A DNA stretch of 5,438 nt from a bacterium (lineage in GTDB: Bacteria; Vulcanimicrobiota; Xenobia; RGZZ01). This document shows, in pieces, positions 1-5,237 of this stretch (its first letter is position 1; every line of letters starts with the position of its first letter). The notes below the pieces were generated by a model that was not told the origin of the DNA, did not search any database, and saw only the letters and a program-made list of their open reading frames with translations. Location of the stretch: contig JAJXVI010000210.1 in assembly GCA_021782195.1 (NCBI GenBank), positions 1 to 5,438 on the forward strand, written 5' to 3'. The position numbers and the translations under genes were made by a program.

Positions 1-77
1 TGCGGGGTGGTGGCTTACGCTGACGCGCGTGCGGGGTGGTGGCTTACGCTGACGCGCGTGCGGGGTGGTGGCTTACG
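1..77. repeat. 29-bp tandem repeat, about 2.7 copies, at the 3' end of the HD gene
   Basis: Two identical 29-bp units occupy 1-29 and 30-58, and the first 19 bases of a third occupy 59-77 before the match ends. Each unit begins TGCGGGGTGGTGGCTTACG, and an 8-bp palindrome ACGCGCGT lies across each unit junction (23-30 and 52-59). The partial third copy contains the stop codon of the minus-strand HD gene (TTA at 73-75), so the array looks like a duplication of that gene's 3' flank. The period is not a multiple of three and there is no spacer sequence, so this is neither a coding repeat nor a CRISPR. The array touches the window edge and may be longer. Seen directly in the sequence; its function is unknown. 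Confidence 0.9.
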
Positions 78-666
78 ATGGCGTGCCCTGACCGCGTGCG
101 AGCGCTTCCATCAGGTCGACCACCCGTTCGAGTTCATCGGTTACGCCGAGAGGGCCGCCGCCGGCCCGGAATGCTGCGATGACGCTCCGGTAATACCAGA
201 TCTGGTCGCCCGGCCCGGCATTGAATCGTTTCCACACATCGCTGCCTTCGTGGCGCAGGTCAGCAAGGGTGGTTCGCGCGTTGTGGAGCTTGTCGCAGCA
301 CGCAACAAGCCGTACGTCTGCCGGGGCGTTGGGAAGGCGTGCGAGGGTTCGTTCCTTGCGTTCTCGCCACGGCGGTTTGGGGGTCTCGTGGCTGTCGCTG
401 CAACCCATTACGATGCGTCGCACCTCGTCGCCGAAGAGGCGGCCTATCTCCTGTGCCGTGGCCATTCCGCCCTGGTCTTCGACGGCGTCGTGCAGGAGGG
501 CTGCAATTGCCGCGTCCTCGCTGCCGTGGTTTTCCAGTACCAGGGCACACACTGCCAGCAGGTGGCTGATGTACGGGATGTTGCTGCCCTTGCGCGTCTG
601 AGTTCCGTGGAGGCGGTAGGCATAGCCGAGTGCGAGCTCGAATCTTGGTGAATGGCTGCCGTGCAT
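73..666 (-). CDS. Small HD-domain protein resembling Rel/SpoT (p)ppGpp hydrolase domain
   Basis: This 197-residue protein is essentially one HD-superfamily metal-dependent phosphohydrolase domain. The order of motifs follows the hydrolase half of Rel/SpoT and the MESH1-type small alarmone hydrolases: RKGSNIPYISH (residues 25-35, metal ligand H35), LLHDAVED (57-64, with the HD pair H59-D60 and E63-D64), and ACCDKLHNARTT (122-133, with D125 and N129). There is no synthetase or TGS/ACT region, and the length matches stand-alone hydrolases. A likely role is removing the 3'-pyrophosphate of (p)ppGpp or a related nucleotide in the cytosol; the substrate is inferred from family only. The ATG at 664-666 was chosen because homology-like sequence begins just after it. 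The reading frame stays open for 155 more codons upstream, but that part is Arg/Pro/Ser-rich and antisense to the 708-1073 gene, so it is probably not coding. The ribosome binding site is weak (GAAGAG). The stop codon lies in a tandem repeat. Confidence 0.88.
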   Translation of the reverse strand: MHGSHSPRFELALGYAYRLHGTQTRKGSNIPYISHLLAVCALVLENHGSEDAAIAALLHDAVEDQGGMATAQEIGRLFGDEVRRIVMGCSDSHETPKPPWRERKERTLARLPNAPADVRLVACCDKLHNARTTLADLRHEGSDVWKRFNAGPGDQIWYYRSVIAAFRAGGGPLGVTDELERVVDLMEALARGQGTPS

Positions 667-707
667 GATGGGACTCTTCGATTGCAACCCGTGCGAACCT
701 TTCTGGG

Positions 708-1073
708 ATGCGAGCCGTGCTGACTGTGGACCCCGACGCCTGGGGGTACGTGACCGCAGAGGAGATGGAACGAGAGGTTGTTCACTGGGTGACAGACCCT
801 TGCGGGTATTTTGCCTACACGGCGGATGGCGCGGGGCTGGCCATCGTTCGTTCGCTGAGCATCCAGCTTGCGATTGAAGACCCGCTCGACTACCATACCT
901 GGCTGTGGCTTGAGACCGTGCAGGGTTTCTTCCTGGCTCGTCAGCGTTTTGTCGAGTTTGCACCTGGGGGTTGGTGGCTGGTGCGTCGTTTCGAGCCCGG
1001 CGCGAGCGAACATTTCTTTCACGAGTTCGGGGAACGCCTGCCGGACTGGCTCGTTGCCGCAACCCTGGCCTGA
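708..1073 (+). CDS. Hypothetical aromatic-rich 121-residue protein
   Basis: I do not recognise this protein. It is 121 residues long and unusually rich in aromatic residues: seven Trp (12, 27, 65, 67, 89, 90, 114), nine Phe and four Tyr, with clusters HTWLWLE (63-69), GGWWLVRRFE (87-96) and HFFHEFGERLPDW (102-114). Third codon positions are mostly G or C, and the composition is that of a folded soluble protein, unlike the Arg/Pro/Ser-rich translations of the opposite strand. No membrane segment or signal peptide is evident. It is divergent from the HD gene (41 bp between start codons) and converges on the TPR gene with 82 bp between stops. No good Shine-Dalgarno precedes the ATG at 708. The frame is open from 669, so the start is uncertain, and GTG at 717 is another option. 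Being a real gene is likely but inferred. Confidence 0.62.
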   Translation: MRAVLTVDPDAWGYVTAEEMEREVVHWVTDPCGYFAYTADGAGLAIVRSLSIQLAIEDPLDYHTWLWLETVQGFFLARQRFVEFAPGGWWLVRRFEPGASEHFFHEFGERLPDWLVAATLA

Positions 1074-1155
1074 CGCATCGGCCATGTGAGGACGCGTCGG
1101 CGGGTGAACCCAAAGCCAACGAGAACCACAAACCCGAGATGCCGAGCCGAACGGG

Positions 1156-1989
1156 TCAGCCTGCGCCCAAACCCGTGATGTCGGCGTGTCCGGTGAGTCG
1201 CGCGACGCGATCACGGGCGTCCTGGTGCACCGAAGGACGACAGGGAAGGGTAAGGCACTGCTGATAGGCACGGAGGGCCCGTGCTCCATCGCCCATGGAT
1301 TCAAAGCACAGTCCCAGGCTGTGGAGCGGTTCACCATTGTGGGGGTTGATTTCAACCGCTCGGATCAGCGATTGCGCCGCAGCGACCAGATCGCGCCCCA
1401 TCGCAAGCGCAAGGCCCGCAATGTGGTGCAGTTCGGGGTCGTACATGTGGTGCGACAGGCCTTCATTGGCGACGGCGAGTGCTTCCTCGTGCTTTTCCTG
1501 TTCGAGAAGGATGTATCCGAGCAAGCGATAGGTGGACGCTTCCTGGGCGAACCGCTGGGCCTTTCGAAGGCTGGTGATTGCCGCCTCGAGGTACTTTTCG
1601 CGGTAGAGCGCGATGCCATTCTGCAGGTAGAACTCGTGACGAAAGGTGGGTGCCTCTCCCGATGCGTGGACCGCGCTGCGCAGCATGTCCAGTCCCCACT
1701 CCGTGCGTCCGGTTTCGATAAGCGCCAACCCGTACGCAAGCAGGACCTGGGGCTCAGTTGGCGCGACGCGCGCGGCCTCCTGGAGAATCTCCACCGCCCT
1801 TTGCCTGTTTCCAAGTCGGCGCTCGCAAAGCCCTTCGTAGAGGATGACTTCCGGGTGCACGCCGCGTGGAGTTTGCAGTCGAGTCAGCGCCAGCAGTTTC
1901 TTGCAGTTTTCGAGTTCACCGCGACGAAAGCAGGCAATGGCGTCAATCAGGTTTCTTGGACGGTTGTCGGGAGGTTGTGGTGCGGCCAT
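1156..1989 (-). CDS. Tetratricopeptide repeat (TPR) protein
   Basis: This 277-residue protein is built almost wholly of TPR-like helix pairs of 34-36 residues. Approximate units are 12-40 (degenerate), 47-80, 81-114, 116-151, 152-187, 188-222 and 223-252. Typical TPR signatures are visible, for example GNRQRAVEILQEAARVAPTEP (60-80) and SLIRAVEINPHNGEPLHSLG (207-226). TPR arrays form superhelical scaffolds for protein-protein contact; no catalytic domain, signal peptide or membrane segment is seen, so a cytoplasmic adaptor is the simplest reading. The partner is not known. The ATG at 1987-1989 is preceded by GGCAGG with 8 nt spacing, a plausible ribosome binding site. The gene begins 50 bp after the stop of the PLD gene on the same strand, with no terminator visible between, so co-transcription is likely. 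Downstream it converges on the 708-1073 gene with no strong hairpin in between. Confidence 0.9.
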   Translation of the reverse strand: MAAPQPPDNRPRNLIDAIACFRRGELENCKKLLALTRLQTPRGVHPEVILYEGLCERRLGNRQRAVEILQEAARVAPTEPQVLLAYGLALIETGRTEWGLDMLRSAVHASGEAPTFRHEFYLQNGIALYREKYLEAAITSLRKAQRFAQEASTYRLLGYILLEQEKHEEALAVANEGLSHHMYDPELHHIAGLALAMGRDLVAAAQSLIRAVEINPHNGEPLHSLGLCFESMGDGARALRAYQQCLTLPCRPSVHQDARDRVARLTGHADITGLGAG

Positions 1990-2039
1990 TTACGTAGCCT
2001 GCCGAGATTTGATGCGTGCAGGGGGCGTACAGACGGGGA

Positions 2040-3359
2040 TCACCGCGATTCCTCCCGGGCCTGGGTGTGGAGCGTGGGGTCTTCTTCGCAGTCGGTCACG
2101 GTTTCGTCGTCGACGCACGTCTTCCGTGCGCGACGCAGGAGGTTCTCCCAGGTGCGAGCCAGTGTTCCGGCGTGATTGAGCCAGAGCACGTTCTCGTCAT
2201 TATGTTCCATTCCGTTTGCACTCAGATTGGCGCTCCCGGTCACGATGTTGCAACCGTCCGCCACGAGAAGCTTGTGGTGGATCTTGACGTCCTGCGAAAA
2301 GGGGAGGCCGAATCGCGTGCACAGGTCAGGTCCGGGGCGGGCGGCCCCGAAATGGAGGATGCAACCGGCACGGGTCAGGGCCGCTACCGCGCGCCGTCCG
2401 GCAGGTCCCCTTGCCAGTCGACCGTCAAGCACGATGTCCACCGGAATCCCCTCCCGGGCACGCTGCGCAAGACTCGCCACTATCGCGTGGTGGGTCAGGG
2501 AGAAGGCGGCGACTTCGATGCGGGAATGAGCGTGTTGCACGGCTTCCAGGAAGGGACGTAGCCGGTCGGCGCCGGGCTTGAAGGCGACGCCGACCAGGAC
2601 CCCGTCAATCTTGATGGCGCGATGAGAAGATGCGTCCGGTAGCCGATTCCACAGGTTCTCGAATTCTTCCTCGTAGTCCGCTGCAATCTCACGGTTGAAC
2701 AACAGGATCGCCTCGTCGTAGAGCAGGTGGCAGCCTGTCCAGGAAAGGTTCACGGAGCCGGTCCACACGACCTGGCGGTCAATGACGAGAAACTTGTTGT
2801 GCATTAGCGCGGGGCGGTTGTCTCCGCGAATCGCCACCGCGGATCCGAGAAGAGAAAGGCAGTTGCGTTCGGCGGGCGACTTCTCGTTGTCGCTTTCCAC
2901 GAAAAGTCGCACGTGCACGCCGCGGTCAGCGGCCTGCCGCAGTGCGACGGCGATTGACGGGAGCGATAGTTCATACAGCGCCGCGTCAATTCGAAGCCGC
3001 GCGTGATCGATGAGACTCACCGTGCGCGGCGCAACACCTTTGGTGTCGTCCACCGCGTCCGGTGCGCCGAGCACGGCGAGGTGCGCGAGATGGGCCCGGT
3101 GTGGCGGCACGTGCGACGGCGCCAGGTGATGGAGGAAGAGCAGGGCGAGGCCCGCGAGGAGGAGCGAAAATCGGTGGTGCGGGCGGTTTTCGCCCGCTGC
3201 CGAGGAAGGGGGAACGGCTTTGAGCCTGCAAGGCGGCAGGGGAGACGCAGCGGTTGCGGCGTGCGTTCCTGCGCGCAACGGCGTGTGCGACTCCCTGACA
3301 GCGTGCGTGGCATTCGCAGGGAGCGACGGAACGTCGTTCGGATCGCACGGGTCGCTCAT
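2040..3359 (-). CDS. Membrane-anchored phospholipase D-like protein with two HKD motifs
   Basis: This 439-residue protein belongs to the PLD superfamily (nucleases and phospholipases). It has both catalytic half-sites. HKD1 is HNKFLVID (H187, K189, D194) followed by WTGSVNLS (G201, S202, N204). HKD2 is HHKLLVAD (H361, K363, D368) followed by VTGSANLS (G375, S376, N378). Both are intact, so enzymatic activity on a phosphodiester is expected; whether lipid or nucleic acid cannot be told. A hydrophobic helix at about 64-80 follows a 60-residue polar, Ala/Pro-rich N-terminus, suggesting a type II membrane anchor with the catalytic part outside the cytoplasm. The C-terminal tail (about 410-439) is acidic. 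The ATG at 3357-3359 was chosen because a consensus promoter ends 7 nt before it; the open frame continues upstream but overlaps the transporter gene antiparallel to nothing useful and reads as low-complexity sequence. The TPR gene follows 50 bp downstream. Confidence 0.92.
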   Translation of the reverse strand: MSDPCDPNDVPSLPANATHAVRESHTPLRAGTHAATAASPLPPCRLKAVPPSSAAGENRPHHRFSLLLAGLALLFLHHLAPSHVPPHRAHLAHLAVLGAPDAVDDTKGVAPRTVSLIDHARLRIDAALYELSLPSIAVALRQAADRGVHVRLFVESDNEKSPAERNCLSLLGSAVAIRGDNRPALMHNKFLVIDRQVVWTGSVNLSWTGCHLLYDEAILLFNREIAADYEEEFENLWNRLPDASSHRAIKIDGVLVGVAFKPGADRLRPFLEAVQHAHSRIEVAAFSLTHHAIVASLAQRAREGIPVDIVLDGRLARGPAGRRAVAALTRAGCILHFGAARPGPDLCTRFGLPFSQDVKIHHKLLVADGCNIVTGSANLSANGMEHNDENVLWLNHAGTLARTWENLLRRARKTCVDDETVTDCEEDPTLHTQAREESR

Positions 3360-3366
3360 GGCTCGG

Positions 3367-3395
3367 ATTATAGGAGGGGGACTCAGGCCTGTCAA
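3367..3395 (-). promoter_or_regulatory. Perfect-consensus sigma-70 type promoter for the PLD gene
   Basis: On the minus strand TTGACA (3390-3395) and TATAAT (3367-3372) are separated by exactly 17 bp. Both hexamers match the consensus in all six positions. The -10 box ends 7 nt before the ATG of the PLD gene, so transcription should begin at about 3359-3360, at or one base from the A of the start codon. A leaderless transcript is therefore predicted. The stop codon of the upstream transporter gene (TGA, 3392-3394) lies inside the -35 box. The match is seen in the sequence; promoter activity and start site are inferred. Confidence 0.85.
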
Positions 3396-4069
3396 CGATC
3401 TCGACCGTACACTGCGGGAGGCGTCTTGCCGGGGACGTTCCCCGCAACCTGCGCGCGGGCGGGGACGGGGACGGGCCGGCCCGCGACGCGCGCGGGTCTT
3501 CGCCGCGCCAGCGCCCGCAGCACGGCGCGACAGGCGACCGCGTAGAAAGGCGCGTGCACGCATTCGGTGCAAAGGAAGTGTAGGGCCAGCGTGTTGAACG
3601 CCGCTGTCGACGCGGCGTGCAAGGTGGTGGCTGTGAGGAACCACGGGAGGATCAACCCTTTGGTGAGTCCCTGGCTGACGAGGATGGCTACCAGCAGCTT
3701 CCACAGGGGCGGAACCTCGGTGCGCGCGTCGCCTGCGGTGTGGTTCACCTTTCGATCGAGACCTTGGAGCAGTTGCAGCAAGAGCGCTGGCAGGGCCGCG
3801 GTCAGAGCTGCGGTCAGGGTGAATACCGGGTTGAAGGCTCCCGTCGGGAGCAGGTAAGCGCCGACTACGTCTGAAATCGCTCCGACACACGCTCCGGCCG
3901 ATGGTCCAAGGAGCAGTCCGCTCAAAATGAGCGGGCACCCTCCGAGGTTGAGACCGATGAGGTGAGGGGTCAGATAGCGCCTGATCAGGACTGCCAGTGC
4001 CGAGAGGATTGCAATGCGGACCACCGCGAGGGTACGTTGACGCCCGTGTGGGGACCCGTCAGTTTGCAT
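3392..4069 (-). CDS. ECF transporter S component, folate family (FolT-like)
   Basis: This 225-residue integral membrane protein resembles the substrate-binding S component of folate-type energy-coupling factor transporters (TIGR04518 family). Hydrophobic segments lie at about 14-30, 38-57, 58-75, 80-103, 122-148 and 152-186. Family-like motifs are GGCPLILSGLLLGPSAGA (43-60), GAISDVVGAYLLPTGAFNP (63-81), and near the end AFNTLALHF with FYAVACR (157-165, 175-181). An AxxxA pattern (A20, A24) in the first helix matches the surface by which S components dock on EcfT. It would import folate or a related vitamin with EcfA/EcfA'/EcfT encoded elsewhere (group II arrangement); none of those is in the window. 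The substrate is inferred. The C-terminal 38 residues (about 188-225) are Arg/Pro/Val-rich and look like an extra tail. The ATG at 4067-4069 sits 7 nt after a promoter and has no Shine-Dalgarno. Confidence 0.85.
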   Translation of the reverse strand: MQTDGSPHGRQRTLAVVRIAILSALAVLIRRYLTPHLIGLNLGGCPLILSGLLLGPSAGACVGAISDVVGAYLLPTGAFNPVFTLTAALTAALPALLLQLLQGLDRKVNHTAGDARTEVPPLWKLLVAILVSQGLTKGLILPWFLTATTLHAASTAAFNTLALHFLCTECVHAPFYAVACRAVLRALARRRPARVAGRPVPVPARAQVAGNVPGKTPPAVYGRDR

Positions 4070-4076
4070 GCCGAAA

Positions 4077-4106
4077 ATTGTACGACTCGCCTTCCACGCC
4101 TGTCAA
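4077..4106 (-). promoter_or_regulatory. Near-consensus sigma-70 type promoter for the FolT-like gene
   Basis: On the minus strand TTGACA (4101-4106, 6/6 match) and TACAAT (4077-4082, 5/6 match) are separated by 18 bp. The -10 box ends 7 nt before the ATG of the transporter gene, placing the predicted start of transcription at about 4069-4070 and giving a leaderless or one-base leader mRNA. The -35 box is followed by GGC exactly as in the PLD promoter. No ribosome binding site could fit between the predicted start and the ATG. Confidence 0.78.
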
Positions 4107-4217
4107 GACCGCGTTCCTTCAAGATGGCGGCGACGGGTCTCGCGATGGGCAACGGGCCGTGGTCGGCGCGCGGGTTCGTGCAGGCCTCGCGACCGTCAGA
4201 CGAGAATTTGTCTCCGC

Positions 4218-5003
4218 ATGAGTGTTCAAACATCCGCCAGTGGTGCCCACACGCAAGTAGACGAGATATTGCGTGTACGGATCAAGTTCTCCAAGCAGGG
4301 AGGGGAGCGATTCCTCTCTCATCTTGATCTGCTGACCTGCGTGGAAAGAGCGATTCGGCGCAGCGGCGTCCCGGTTGCTTTCACCGAAGGGTTCCACGCA
4401 CGCATTCGCATCGGCTTTGGACCGGCGCTTGCCCTGGGTCACGCGTCGACGTGCGAGTGGATGGATCTCGACCTCGCGGCGCCGGTCGCGTCGACGGAGA
4501 TTCAGGAACGCCTGAATCGCGCTCTTCCCGGGGGGTTGCGGGTGTCCAGCGTGCGTTTCATCCCCTCTTCACTTCCTTCCTTGCAGGCGGAAATCCGTCG
4601 TGCCACCTATCGGGTGACCGTTTGCTCGCGTGACCCAGAAGGGGGCACGTCAGGCGAAGGTACGTCTGCCGACACGACGACCGAGGCGAGACCGTCCTGG
4701 ATAGAAGGGCTGGCCTCTCGGATTGAAGCTTTCCTGCGCCAACAGGAGATTCCGCTGCTGAAGAAAAATAGAACGGTTAACCTGCGTGCGTATGTGGATG
4801 ACGTGCGCATTACCGGTGCACCAGAACGGAATCAGGGAAACGGGTGTGCGACCCTCGAGCTTGTGCTGCGCACGGGCCCCGACGGAAGTGTGAGGCCAGA
4901 AGAGGTTCTGGGTGCTCTCGGTCCGGGCGACGAAGTCCGGGTCGCTTCTGTCGAGCGTACAGGTCTGTTGGCCTGGCGCAACGGTGAGTGGGAGGAACCG
5001 TGA
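4218..5003 (+). CDS. Radical SAM-linked DUF2344 family protein (TIGR03936)
   Basis: This 261-residue protein matches the DUF2344 / TIGR03936 family, usually found next to or fused to a B12-binding-type radical SAM protein (TIGR03960) and often near ribonuclease G. Visible family motifs are RIKFSKQGGERFLSHLDLL (21-39), the EGFHARIRIGFGPALALG block (57-74), LKKNRTVNLRAYVDDV (181-196), and TLELVLRTGPDGSVRPEEVL (212-231). Its biochemical role is not established; RNA or tRNA modification is often guessed from its partners. No radical SAM gene is visible here: upstream is the divergent transporter gene. A Gly/Ser/Thr/Glu-rich stretch at about 138-160 looks like an inserted linker between the two halves. 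ATG 4218 is the first good start; the conserved part begins near residue 18, so TTG at about 4269 (preceded by GAGATA) is an alternative. The frame is open back to 4068 but that part is Arg-rich and unconvincing. Confidence 0.9.
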   Translation: MSVQTSASGAHTQVDEILRVRIKFSKQGGERFLSHLDLLTCVERAIRRSGVPVAFTEGFHARIRIGFGPALALGHASTCEWMDLDLAAPVASTEIQERLNRALPGGLRVSSVRFIPSSLPSLQAEIRRATYRVTVCSRDPEGGTSGEGTSADTTTEARPSWIEGLASRIEAFLRQQEIPLLKKNRTVNLRAYVDDVRITGAPERNQGNGCATLELVLRTGPDGSVRPEEVLGALGPGDEVRVASVERTGLLAWRNGEWEEP

Positions 5004-5086
5004 CACTTCCGGGCTGGCGCCGTGCCGACCGGGAGTCGGGCCGACAGCGCTTCCGACGTCGTTACGGTTCGCCTGCACGCTGCTGA
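5000..5086 (+). CDS. Possible 28-residue arginine-rich small protein, coupled to DUF2344
   Basis: A GTG at 5000-5002 overlaps the TGA stop of the DUF2344 gene (GTGA), the classic arrangement for translational coupling. GGGAGG at 4990-4995, inside the last codons of the upstream gene, is a strong ribosome binding site though the 4-nt spacing is short. The product would be 28 residues with nine Arg (core sequence GRQRFRRRYGS at 14-24) and ends at TGA 5084-5086. Codon third positions are about two thirds G/C. No homology is recognised. In GC-rich DNA an arginine-rich short ORF arises easily by chance, and GGGAGG could come simply from the Glu codons it overlaps, so this is a low-confidence call. 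Confidence 0.25.
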   Translation: MTLPGWRRADRESGRQRFRRRYGSPARC

Positions 5087-5159
5087 CTGCACGGCCGGAG
5101 ACCCGTGGTCCTCGACGGAAGGTGCCACAGTCGCTCCCCCGACCCTACAAGTTGATCGA

Positions 5160-5185
5160 CGCGACTTTTTCGGTCGCGCTTCTTT
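5160..5185 (+). terminator. Weak hairpin terminator candidate after DUF2344
   Basis: CGCGAC (5160-5165) pairs perfectly with GTCGCG (5173-5178) around a 7-nt loop of TTTTTCG. It is followed by CTTCTTT, which is pyrimidine-rich but not a clean T run. It lies in the 151-bp gap between the possible small ORF and the next gene. The 6-bp GC-rich stem supports a terminator, the imperfect tail weakens it. I saw nothing else in this gap. Confidence 0.4.
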
Positions 5186-5237
5186 CTAGAGGATTGCCCG
5201 AGACAATGTGTGACCCGACCCGCCTGGACACTGTTTG

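Noticed and set aside
1..77. CRISPR array (29-bp unit)
   Set aside because: The copies are directly adjacent with no spacers between them.
7..651. Long plus-strand open frame opposite the HD gene
   Set aside because: It is antisense to a gene with clear catalytic motifs, and its beginning is translated from the tandem repeat.
73..1073. toxSAS-type toxin-antitoxin pair (alarmone synthetase plus hydrolase antitoxin)
   Set aside because: The hydrolase-like protein would fit as antitoxin, but the neighbouring 121-residue protein shows no alarmone synthetase motifs, and it is divergent rather than in an operon with it.
667..1131. N-terminal extension of the HD gene by 155 codons on the minus strand
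   Set aside because: The translation is Arg/Pro/Ser/Gln-rich low-complexity sequence, typical of a frame antisense to a real gene; the plus-strand frame 708-1073 has better composition, and the HD domain is complete from ATG 666.
1074..1155. Bidirectional terminator between the convergent genes
   Set aside because: Only a 4-bp stem (GGGT/ACCC) and no T run were found on either strand.
1186..2175. Long plus-strand open frame opposite the TPR gene
   Set aside because: The minus strand here encodes regular TPR repeats; the opposite frame has no recognisable domain and is a by-product of GC-rich codon bias.
3360..3938. Upstream extension of the PLD reading frame by 193 codons
   Set aside because: It overlaps the FolT-like gene in another frame on the same strand, is Arg/Pro/Ala-rich, and a perfect promoter lies between it and the ATG at 3359.
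4107..4217. Promoter for the DUF2344 gene (GAGAAT at 4202-4207 as -10)
   Set aside because: No acceptable -35 hexamer lies 16-19 bp upstream, unlike the two strong promoters on the other strand.
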